This document shows, piece by piece, positions 1 through 5,076 of a DNA stretch of 8,541 nucleotides (position 1 is its first letter; each line of letters starts with the position of its first letter). This DNA comes from Ktedonobacterales bacterium (GTDB lineage Bacteria > Chloroflexota > Ktedonobacteria > Ktedonobacterales > JADMIN01), in the NCBI GenBank assembly GCA_025450405.1, contig JANWHL010000076.1:1-8541 (forward strand), in the 5' to 3' direction. The position numbers were made by a program, and so were the translations under genes. The notes under the pieces were generated by a model. It saw nothing but the letters and a program-made list of their open reading frames with translations, was not told the DNA's origin and searched no databases.

Positions 1-154
1 CATGCTTGCTCTGTCCACAACACCCTCTCCCCTAACTGTCCCGCCTGGCGCTCTCCCCTCCTCACTTCCGGCGGTGTCGACTGCCCCGTCCGCCTCCTGT
101 CGCCGTCCCTCCTCTCCGCTGTTCGCGGGTACGCGCCCGCGGGTGCCATGTCCT

Positions 155-210
155 ACCACCTCCGCCCAGACCACGCCGGTCCGCTGCCCCACCACCTCCG
201 CCCAGGCCAC
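155..210. repeat. Direct repeat, two 20-base copies spaced 36 bases apart
   Basis: ACCACCTCCGCCCAGACCAC at 155-174 recurs as ACCACCTCCGCCCAGGCCAC at 191-210, with 19 of 20 bases identical. The spacing is exactly 36 bases and the bases between are only partly similar. The second copy is also the left arm of a hairpin (192-200 pairing with 210-218). Function is unknown; it may be part of an interspersed non-coding repeat. Confidence 0.6.
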
Positions 211-258
211 GGAGGTGGCCTTCGTAGCCGGAGGCTTCCAGCCGCGTCTTCAGGCGCC
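192..258 (-). repeat. Cluster of inverted repeats resembling a REP-like element
   Basis: CCACCTCCG (192-200) pairs perfectly with CGGAGGTGG (210-218). Overlapping it, GGCCAC (205-210) pairs with GTGGCC (215-220) across a four-base loop, so the two stems exclude each other. AGCC (226-229) pairs with GGCT (233-236) across three bases. A weaker GCG/CGC pair follows at 244-257. On the minus strand the order is a CTGAAGACGCGG segment, GGCTACGAAGGCC, then CACCTCCGTGGCC. I recall this general pattern from intergenic repeats of Chloroflexota, but cannot confirm it here. No T-run follows, so it is not a standard Rho-independent terminator for the Eis-like gene ending at 316. Confidence 0.45.
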
Positions 259-315
259 TGGTCCCCGTCCGCGGGCTCCTGGCTGGCCACCGCGTCGATT
301 CACCACGAATTGGCA

Positions 316-1626
316 TCAAAACTGGGTCATGCAGATGGGCTTGCGTTCCACCTGGAAGAGGCGGGTGAGGGCGTCGAGCGTGGAGAGGTCGGAGACGGTG
401 GCCAGCCCGTAGTCGTGCAGACTTCGGAGGGTGACGCAGCCCATGAGCAGCGACGAGAGGTCGGCGACGTCCAGGGTAATCGCGGCGTCGGCCGGCTCGG
501 TCCGGCCAGCGAGAACGCGCGGATAGCCGTGCTCGAAGCGGACAGCCACGCTGCCGGCGTTCTCGGGTAGGAAGGTGTCGCGCGTCGTGATCGTGACAGT
601 GAGGGTTTGATCGCCGAAGGGCGGGGCGCCCGCGGGCGCGTCCGCGCGGGCATCGCCGAGCGCGGCGAAGCATCCGGGGACGTCGAGGACCCGATACATC
701 AGGCCGACGCCCTGGGTATTGGTCTCGTGGTTGACGACGGGCAGGAGATGGTCCGTCCCGTTGCGGGGGTCAGAGAGCACGTGATGGAAGGTTTCATCCT
801 GTGTGGCGAAGAGCACGCGCCGCACCTGGTCCGCCTGGGTGCGCAGGAAGGCGAGCAATCCGGCGAGCGCCGCGGGGGCCTCATAGACCAGCTCGCGCAC
901 GTCGAGGTCCTGGAGCAGGAAGTTGGCCTCGTCGGTCAGAGTCAGGCGGAAGGCGGCATAGCCGCGAATAGCTCCGTCCTCCTCGTAGCAGGCCACGCGC
1001 TGCTCGGGATTGGCCAGGTAGCGCCCGCGGTCGAGATCGGACTGGGCCATCATGCCATGGGTGCGCGCGGCATAGCGGTCGTAGCACTCCGCGAGCTGGG
1101 GGACGTCGGCCGCGAGGGCGAGGCGGACGCGGTGGCGCGCATCGGAGTCGGGCAGGGCATTGGGACGGACGCGGTAGAGATTGACTTGGGTGCCGTAGCC
1201 AAAGCCCATGGCGCGGTAGAAGTCCGGGCGGAAAGGATAGAGGGCCGCGAGAGGAGCGCCGCGCTGGCGATAGAGGCGGAGGAAGTGGGCGACGAGGTCG
1301 CGGGCCACGTGCTCCTTCTTGTGGGCGAGGTCCACGGCGATGAAGGCGACGCCACCAGTGGGCAGATGCGCCCCGCGGACGGTCATGGTGAAGTCGTGGA
1401 GGCGCATGGTGCCGAAGGCGACGCCGCCGCGGAAGAGGCCATAGAAGTCTATGGTGGGGTCGGCATCCTGCGCGAGGACACGCTCACGGAACGCCTGGCG
1501 GGCGGCGTCGGTGGTGAGGCGCACGCTGGGGTAGGCACCGGCGACGATCGTGGTCAGGGCGTCGAGGTCGTCGGCGGTTAGCTGGCGGATGATCTGGTCG
1601 TCGGAGGCGTCGTGTCGGGTCACCAT
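316..1626 (-). CDS. Eis-like GNAT family N-acetyltransferase (436 aa)
   Basis: Predicted cytoplasmic acetyl-CoA-dependent N-acetyltransferase of the Eis family (tandem GNAT domains plus a C-terminal sterol-carrier-like domain). Members acetylate amines, such as aminoglycosides or protein lysines in mycobacteria; the substrate here is unknown. The first GNAT domain spans about residues 10-155. It has the acetyl-CoA segment IAVDLAHKKEHVARDLV (96-112) and the family block LYPFRPDFYRAMGFGYG (129-145). Residues 165-310 fit the second GNAT domain and 335-436 the SCP2-like domain. The protein ends in Phe; in characterised Eis the terminal Phe carboxylate acts as the base, and Tyr137 lies where the catalytic Tyr is expected. 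Length is slightly above the roughly 400 usual for mycobacterial Eis. The ATG at 1626 has AGAGG five bases upstream and lies 8 bases after the preceding gene's stop, suggesting co-transcription. A neighbouring regulator that would hint at substrate is absent. Confidence 0.88.
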   Translation of the reverse strand: MVTRHDASDDQIIRQLTADDLDALTTIVAGAYPSVRLTTDAARQAFRERVLAQDADPTIDFYGLFRGGVAFGTMRLHDFTMTVRGAHLPTGGVAFIAVDLAHKKEHVARDLVAHFLRLYRQRGAPLAALYPFRPDFYRAMGFGYGTQVNLYRVRPNALPDSDARHRVRLALAADVPQLAECYDRYAARTHGMMAQSDLDRGRYLANPEQRVACYEEDGAIRGYAAFRLTLTDEANFLLQDLDVRELVYEAPAALAGLLAFLRTQADQVRRVLFATQDETFHHVLSDPRNGTDHLLPVVNHETNTQGVGLMYRVLDVPGCFAALGDARADAPAGAPPFGDQTLTVTITTRDTFLPENAGSVAVRFEHGYPRVLAGRTEPADAAITLDVADLSSLLMGCVTLRSLHDYGLATVSDLSTLDALTRLFQVERKPICMTQF

Positions 1627-1634
1627 GGGGGCCT

Positions 1635-2189
1635 CTATTTCTCCTCGGGTTTCGTGCCCGGGCTACCTTCCGTTGCCTCATTGGCACGGACAACGGCGAT
1701 GTAGATGACAACGTCCCAGGCGTTGTGGATGCCGAGGAAGAGGATGACGAGCAGCTCCGCGGCGATGGCGAACAGCGCGGGCGTGGGATTACGCGGGAGG
1801 AGGATGGCGGTGATGAGCAGCGCGACGTACACGACCAGCGGGCAGGCGACGTACCAGAGCCAATCTTCGCCCACGAGTTGATAATTGGTCACGTGGCGCA
1901 TGCGCCGGATGACGATCCCAGCGTACGCGACGCCCGCGAGTCCGCAAAGACCGAGGAGGATGGCGGCGGGCCCGAGGGACGGCCAGGGTGCCGTGAGGCT
2001 GGCGGAGACGAGGAGCACGATGCCAAAGTGGACGATCGTGGGAGTGGTGAAGGCGTCCACGCCCCAGGTCGCGTCCTCCTGGCGCCGGCCGGCGACGAGC
2101 GAGATGACCACGAAGGTCAGCCCGGTGAGCGCCCCGGCGGCGGAGCCGACGATGACGTAGAAGTTGTCCCAGCCGGCGAACGATGACAT
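1635..2189 (-). CDS. Small integral membrane protein of unknown function (184 aa)
   Basis: I recognise no characterised function. About five hydrophobic segments are visible at residues 10-33, 50-67, 74-94, 110-131 and 138-168. The N-terminal stretch FYVIVGSAAGALTGLTFVVI and the late motif GIHNAWDVVIY look like a recurrent family of uncharacterised bacterial membrane proteins seen next to unrelated enzymes. Other polar marks are PTIVHF (50-55) and GEDWLWY (107-113). The tail (168-184) is short, charged and probably soluble. The ATG at 2189 is chosen because the hydrophobic family core begins right after it. A longer in-frame start at 2357 would overlap the upstream gene by 101 bases and add a non-family sequence. 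The Shine-Dalgarno (AAAGGG) is weak. The last codons contain a GAGGAG that may help translation of the Eis-like gene 8 bases downstream. Confidence 0.8.
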   Translation of the reverse strand: MSSFAGWDNFYVIVGSAAGALTGLTFVVISLVAGRRQEDATWGVDAFTTPTIVHFGIVLLVSASLTAPWPSLGPAAILLGLCGLAGVAYAGIVIRRMRHVTNYQLVGEDWLWYVACPLVVYVALLITAILLPRNPTPALFAIAAELLVILFLGIHNAWDVVIYIAVVRANEATEGSPGTKPEEK

Positions 2190-2217
2190 AGCGCCCTTTC
2201 GCGCGTTCGTCGCGGTT

Positions 2218-2232
2218 CCCGGGTCACCCGGG
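2218..2232. repeat. 15-base near-perfect palindrome between two minus-strand genes
   Basis: CCCGGGT (2218-2224) and ACCCGGG (2226-2232) are exact reverse complements around a single central C. In RNA this folds as six GC pairs with a three-base loop. It lies in the 67-base gap between the amine oxidase stop (2257) and the membrane protein start (2189). No T-run follows in the direction of transcription, so it is not a classic terminator. It could be an intercistronic stabilising or processing hairpin, or a dimer-binding operator. Confidence 0.5.
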
Positions 2233-2256
2233 GTGCTGGCCATCCACGATTTGGTA

Positions 2257-3747
2257 TCAGTCCAGGTCGTGAAGGAGCTCGCGAGCGGCACGGACGCCCT
2301 CCTGGGCGGCCCCCTCCATATAGCCCTGATACTCAAGTGAACAGTGTTCGCCGGCAAAGTGAATGTGGCCCTGCCGCACGCCTTCGTACCCGGCGAAACG
2401 GGTGTACTGGCCGACGCGCCAGCAGGCGTAGGCGCCGCCGAGATGGGGGTCGCCGGTGGGAAAGCTCAGCGCCGCCCGGCCGGTGTAGTGCGCGGAGATG
2501 CCGGGGAAGACGCGTTCCACCTGGCGGAGGCACGTCTGAGCATAGTCTTCGACGGTTGGAGAGTCGTCGGTGGTGGCATAGGCCGCTGGTGGCGCGTAGG
2601 CGGCGCCGCGGTGGCCGCTGGTGTAGTTGACGAGCAGGGCACCGGGGCCAGAGTGGCCGATGGCGCCGTCCCAGAGGGTCTGGATGTCGAGGTCGGTGAT
2701 GACGAAGCCGCTGTGCGGGCGTGGCCACGGACCGTCGGTGAACCAGTAGGGCGTGTCGAATTCGAGGAAGAGCTTCGAGATGGTGCCGTAGGCGAGCTCG
2801 GCGATGGCCGTGCGCTTGAGGGCGTCGAAGCCGGCGCGATCACAGTCGACGCGGCGCAGGGCGCTGAAGGGGAGGGTGAGGATCACGTGGTCGTACGGGA
2901 CCTGGATGGGTCCGGCGGGGGTGGCAAAGGTGAGGATCAGGGTGTCGTCCGCGTGCCGTTCGAGCGCCACCAGCTCGTGACCGAGGTGGATGGCGTCTTC
3001 CGGCAACGCGCGGACGATGGCCTGGGGAAGTTGTTCATTGCCGCCGGCGATTTTGGTGGTGGTGCGCATGGGGCCGGACGTGGCGGAGTCGCGGGCGGTG
3101 GCGTGCGGCAAAGCGTGCGGCGCGACGTGCGGCGTGCTTGGCGAGGAATCAGTCTCCGTGTTATCCTCGGGAAGCCAGGAGCCAAAGAGGTAGACCAGAT
3201 TGAGGGCGCTCTGTTCGGTGGTGTCGAGGCCATAGAGGCCCGTGCAGGCCATGTCGAGGTAGCGCCCACCGCCGGTCTCGTGGCCGCCGGGAACGTGCCG
3301 CTCGATCCATTCATAGGCGCTCAGACGGTCCAGGCTGAGCCCCGCTTCGGTGTGCTGGGCGTACGTCGTGGGGAAGCCCGCGTCACGCATCTGGCGGCGC
3401 AGGATGGGCCCGAGGGATTGGAGGTCACGGGCAGAGGCGTCAGCGGCGTAGAACCGATTGGCGGCGTACATGAGGGCGGGCGCTTGTCCGGCGGGACCAG
3501 CTCCCAGGGCGATGGTGGGGAGGCCAAAGCGCCCGATGAGCTGGTGGATGGTGGTGTGGTCGGCATCGATGAATTCGCCGCACAGGTCACTGACCAGGCC
3601 ATTGCTCCAGGTGGCGGCGTCCGAGCGGATGCGGCCGCCGGCGCGCCCGGCGGCCTCGTAAAGGTCGCACGCCAGACCGGCGTCGCTCAGGGTGAGGGCG
3701 GCGGTGAGGCCGGCGATGCCCGCGCCGACGATCGCGATCCGGGGCAT
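2257..3747 (-). CDS. FAD-dependent flavin amine oxidase (496 aa)
   Basis: Predicted soluble flavoprotein of the monoamine oxidase/amino-oxidase family, which oxidises an amine (or amine-like C-N bond) with O2 as usual acceptor. The substrate is unknown. The N-terminal Rossmann fold is clear: IAIVGAGIAGL (4-14), the ribose-binding Glu31, and GRAGGRI (34-40). GGNEQLP (235-241) begins the second FAD segment. YGTISKLFLEF (320-330) carries Lys325, matching the conserved active-site Lys of MAO/LSD1-type oxidases. The C-terminal FAD motif is HFAGEHCSLEYQGYMEGA (463-480). No SGGCY-like cysteine is visible, so FAD should be non-covalent. Length is typical. Residues 195-228 form a Ser/Thr/His/Pro-rich insert. 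The ATG at 3747 has a strong AGAGGAGG six bases upstream and puts the FAD motif at the N-terminus. A 28-residue longer start at 3831 also has an SD-like GAGGTGA. First gene of the probable three-gene minus-strand operon. Confidence 0.87.
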   Translation of the reverse strand: MPRIAIVGAGIAGLTAALTLSDAGLACDLYEAAGRAGGRIRSDAATWSNGLVSDLCGEFIDADHTTIHQLIGRFGLPTIALGAGPAGQAPALMYAANRFYAADASARDLQSLGPILRRQMRDAGFPTTYAQHTEAGLSLDRLSAYEWIERHVPGGHETGGGRYLDMACTGLYGLDTTEQSALNLVYLFGSWLPEDNTETDSSPSTPHVAPHALPHATARDSATSGPMRTTTKIAGGNEQLPQAIVRALPEDAIHLGHELVALERHADDTLILTFATPAGPIQVPYDHVILTLPFSALRRVDCDRAGFDALKRTAIAELAYGTISKLFLEFDTPYWFTDGPWPRPHSGFVITDLDIQTLWDGAIGHSGPGALLVNYTSGHRGAAYAPPAAYATTDDSPTVEDYAQTCLRQVERVFPGISAHYTGRAALSFPTGDPHLGGAYACWRVGQYTRFAGYEGVRQGHIHFAGEHCSLEYQGYMEGAAQEGVRAARELLHDLD

Positions 3748-3753
3748 GCTGGG

Positions 3754-3761
3754 CCTCCTCT
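3754..3761 (-). promoter_or_regulatory. Ribosome binding site of the amine oxidase gene
   Basis: The minus strand reads AGAGGAGG here, six bases before the ATG at 3747. It is the strongest Shine-Dalgarno on the minus strand in this window and decides the start in favour of 3747 over the upstream in-frame ATG codons at 3831 and 3873. Confidence 0.8.
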
Positions 3762-3835
3762 CGGGGTCGCCGCGGCAGTGATTGGGAGTGGGATCCTGGG
3801 CGATCGACCCGCCGGGAAGCGACGCGCCCATCCTA

Positions 3836-3852
3836 TCACCTCGGCTCACCTC
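3836..3852. repeat. Heptamer direct repeat TCACCTC spaced 10 bases
   Basis: TCACCTC occurs at 3836-3842 and again at 3846-3852, so the copies sit about one helical turn apart. On the minus strand each copy reads GAGGTGA. It could be a regulator half-site pair for the amine oxidase operon, or the copy nearest 3831 could be a Shine-Dalgarno for an alternative amine oxidase start four bases away. Confidence 0.4.
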
Positions 3853-3907
3853 AGCGCCGCTCCACGCGGCCAACCCGCGGTCGCTTGGATGCGCCAGGGG
3901 AGGGGAA

Positions 3908-3929
3908 TCGCGGAGAGATCGCGGGGAGA
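3908..3929. repeat. Tandem 11-base repeat upstream of the etf promoter
   Basis: TCGCGGAGAGA (3908-3918) is followed directly by TCGCGGGGAGA (3919-3929), with 10 of 11 bases identical. The unit length is close to one helical turn and the pair lies about 65-86 bases upstream of the -35 hexamer. It may be a binding site for a regulator of either operon, but nothing in the window identifies the protein. Confidence 0.5.
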
Positions 3930-3966
3930 TGGGCGCGGCGACACGAAGTGCGCTCAGGCGGGCGCG

Positions 3967-3993
3967 GCCAGCAACAACGCAGCCAGCAACACG
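3967..3993. repeat. Direct repeat abutting the etf -35 hexamer
   Basis: GCCAGCAACA occurs at 3967-3976 and 3982-3991. The first copy is followed by ACG and the second by CG, so the copies are 15 bases apart and differ by one inserted A downstream. The second copy ends directly at the TTGACA of the rightward promoter. Such placement, roughly -38 to -63 relative to the likely transcription start, fits an activator or upstream-element position. Confidence 0.5.
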
Positions 3994-4023
3994 TTGACAC
4001 TCGCGCTTTGGCCCAGATACAAT
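3994..4023 (+). promoter_or_regulatory. Sigma-70-type promoter for the etf operon
   Basis: TTGACA (3994-3999) is a perfect -35 hexamer. After 18 bases comes TACAAT (4018-4023), a five-of-six match to the -10 consensus. It is the only strong hexamer pair seen in this intergenic region and it points towards etfB. Transcription should begin near 4030, leaving a leader of about 268 bases before the etfB GTG. The high match suggests substantial basal expression. This is motif evidence only. Confidence 0.75.
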
Positions 4024-4070
4024 CCAGCGTGGCTGATTCTCAGAGCAGACAAAGGCGTTCGCTGTAGCAC

Positions 4071-4105
4071 GCGCCGCGCCGGCCAGCTAACAAGCGCCGG
4101 GGCGC
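4071..4105 (+). promoter_or_regulatory. Leader stem-loop 1, about 40 bases into the predicted etf transcript
   Basis: GCGCC (4071-4075) and CCGGC (4079-4083) pair with GGCGC (4101-4105) and GCCGG (4096-4100). This gives ten GC-rich pairs interrupted only by a three-base bulge (4076-4078), with a 12-base loop that is less GC-rich (CAGCTAACAAGC). The structure is stronger than short chance stems but lies in GC-rich DNA, so covariation in relatives would be needed to call it functional. Confidence 0.45.
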
Positions 4106-4136
4106 ACAGTCGCGGCATGCGCCACGACCCGATCCG

Positions 4137-4215
4137 GCGCGCCGCTGACGCGCCCTCGCCCCGCCTGACGTGACGGGCCAGTCGTTGGCCCCAGGCATGC
4201 GCGCCGCTGGCGCGC
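4137..4215 (+). repeat. Duplicated hairpin-forming 17-mer in the etf leader
   Basis: GCGCGCCGCTGACGCGC at 4137-4153 recurs as GCGCGCCGCTGGCGCGC at 4199-4215, with 16 of 17 bases identical and a 62-base offset. The second copy is a seven-pair stem with a three-base GCT loop; the first forms a five-pair version. Between them GGGCCA (4175-4180) pairs with TGGCCC (4186-4191) over five bases. The second copy is followed by GCGTGCTTTCCC, which is only faintly terminator-like. The leader upstream of etfB thus carries several stable stems. Confidence 0.5.
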
Positions 4216-4238
4216 GCGTGCTTTCCCATCCGCTCGTA

Positions 4239-4301
4239 ATGCCGGGCGGCGCGGTCGTGGTCGCTGCCGCCCGTTGGCGATCTGGAGGTATTTCCGGGTG
4301 A
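4239..4301 (+). CDS. Possible 20-codon upstream ORF overlapping the etfB start
   Basis: An ATG at 4239 opens a 20-residue frame (begins MPGGAVVV) that ends at the TGA of 4299-4301. The stop overlaps the etfB GTG (4298-4300) as GTGA, the arrangement typical of translational coupling. The etfB Shine-Dalgarno lies inside this frame. There is no convincing ribosome binding site before 4239 and the peptide has no recognisable feature, so it may well be chance. Confidence 0.2.
   Translation: MPGGAVVVAAARWRSGGISG
4284..4289 (+). promoter_or_regulatory. Ribosome binding site of etfB
   Basis: GGAGGT lies eight bases before the GTG at 4298. This near-perfect Shine-Dalgarno decides the start: the protein then begins MKIVVCMKETLDTT, exactly as ETF beta subunits do. 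The in-frame TTG at 4274 would add eight residues that are encoded across the Shine-Dalgarno itself. Confidence 0.85.
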
Positions 4302-5074
4302 AGATAGTCGTCTGCATGAAGGAGACCCTCGACACCACCAAGGAGAAGCGCTTTGGCCCCGATATGCGGCTGGAGCGTCCCAAGGAAAACGCGATCATCA
4401 ATCCCTTCGACGAATACACCATCGAGGAGGGGCTGCGCCAGCAGGAGAAGCACGGCGGCGAGGTCATCGTGCTGTGCATGGGTCCCGCCACCGCCACCGA
4501 CACCATCCGCCGGGCGCTGGCGATGGGCGCCGACCGGGGCGTGCTGGTCACGGACCCCGCGCTGGGCGGCTCGGACGCCGTCGGCACGGCGCGGGTGCTC
4601 GCCGCCGCGCTCACGCGCATCGGCTATGACCTGGCGATCTTCGGCAGCGCCGCCGCCGACGCCTACGGCGGCGTAGTCCCCGCGGCCGTGGCGGAACTGC
4701 TGGGCGCGCCGCTGCTCTCGTGGGCCGGCAAGCTCGACGTGGACGGCGGGACGGCGCGCATTCAGCGCCAGGCCGACATCGGCACCCAGACCGCCGAGGC
4801 GCCCCTGCCGGCGCTGGTCAGCGTGGTCAAAGCCATCAACGACCCGCGCTACCCCTCGATGAAGGGTATTATGCAGTCCAAGAAGAAGCCGGTGGACACG
4901 ATGACCCTGGCCGACCTCGGCCTGGCGGCGGGCCAGGCTGGCGCGGACGGCGCCGGCGAGCGGGTCCTGGGTGCCACGGCGGTCTCGATGCAACGCAAGG
5001 GCGAGATGTATCTGGGGAATGAGGGGGCCGCGCAGCGCATCCTGGATTTCCTGATCGAACAGAAGGTGCTGTAG
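4298..5074 (+). CDS. etfB: Electron transfer flavoprotein beta subunit
   Basis: Small subunit of the soluble ETF heterodimer, which takes electrons from acyl-CoA dehydrogenases or related flavoenzymes and passes them to a membrane ETF:quinone oxidoreductase. At 258 residues it has the usual length. Family marks in order are MKIVVCMKETLDTT (1-14), INPFDEYTIEEGLR (34-47), VLCMGP (58-63), ALAMGADRGVLVTD (73-86), DAYGGVVPAAVAELLG (121-136), and the signature region DIGTQTAEAPLPALVSV (160-176) followed by INDPRYPSMKGIMQSKKKP (180-198). The middle segments form the nucleotide (AMP, or FAD in bifurcating types) site; which type this is cannot be settled by eye. It starts with GTG behind a strong GGAGGT. 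The gene is first in the plus-strand operon and stops two bases before etfA, implying coupled translation and equal stoichiometry. Confidence 0.96.
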   Translation: MKIVVCMKETLDTTKEKRFGPDMRLERPKENAIINPFDEYTIEEGLRQQEKHGGEVIVLCMGPATATDTIRRALAMGADRGVLVTDPALGGSDAVGTARVLAAALTRIGYDLAIFGSAAADAYGGVVPAAVAELLGAPLLSWAGKLDVDGGTARIQRQADIGTQTAEAPLPALVSVVKAINDPRYPSMKGIMQSKKKPVDTMTLADLGLAAGQAGADGAGERVLGATAVSMQRKGEMYLGNEGAAQRILDFLIEQKVL

Positions 5075-5076
5075 CC

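Larger units (their letters stand above)
1..315. other. Gene-free flank with short repeats and GC-rich hairpins
   Basis: No credible coding region is seen in these 315 bases. Open frames here are biased in composition, lack a plausible ribosome binding site and match no family I know. The first 120 bases or so are pyrimidine-rich on the plus strand, so a transcript running out of the Eis-like gene would be purine-rich. The rest holds a 36-base-spaced direct repeat and several inverted repeats, listed separately. A six-base-pair stem also occurs at 124-129 with 136-141. The region lies downstream of the minus-strand operon and probably contains its transcript end, but no stem followed by a T-run was found. 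Confidence 0.6.
3748..4297. other. Divergent intergenic control region (550 bases)
   Basis: This gap separates the two divergent operons. It contains the amine oxidase RBS, short direct repeats at 3836-3852 and 3908-3929, a repeat abutting a strong rightward promoter (3967-4023), and a long etf leader rich in inverted repeats (from about 4030). I found no convincing promoter for the minus-strand operon; the only -10-like hexamer on that strand (TAGGAT, 3830-3835) lacks a matching -35. No tRNA or riboswitch class that I know is evident, and open frames across the gap look like composition effects. Confidence 0.7.

Noticed and set aside
62..673. Open frame of 203 codons on the minus strand at the left end
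   Set aside because: It overlaps the Eis-like gene out of frame, is extremely Arg-rich, and its end runs through the hairpin and direct-repeat cluster.
607..1581. Open frame of 324 codons on the plus strand
   Set aside because: Antisense to the Eis-like acetyltransferase, which has recognisable GNAT motifs and a matching start and stop. The plus-strand protein is low-complexity Gly/Glu/Ala/Val.
2190..2357. N-terminal extension of the membrane protein from the ATG at 2357
   Set aside because: It overlaps the end of the amine oxidase by 101 bases and encodes a Pro/Ser/Thr/Arg-rich segment unlike the hydrophobic family core that starts at 2189.
3830..3835. TAGGAT as a -10 box for the minus-strand operon
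   Set aside because: Only four of six bases match and there is no -35-like hexamer at 16-18 bases upstream on that strand.
4029..4067. Possible leaderless 12-codon peptide starting with GTG at the predicted transcription start
   Set aside because: It depends on an exact start site that is only estimated from the -10 box; the peptide has no recognisable attenuation pattern such as a codon run.
2344..4173. Open frame of 609 codons on the plus strand
   Set aside because: It is antisense to the amine oxidase and continues through the intergenic promoter region. Its Gly/Ala/Val/Glu-rich composition is typical of a shadow frame, and the opposite strand has clear FAD motifs.
4274..4297. Upstream TTG start for etfB
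   Set aside because: It would translate the GGAGGT ribosome site and add eight residues absent from ETF beta proteins; the GTG at 4298 gives the canonical MKIVVCMKE start.
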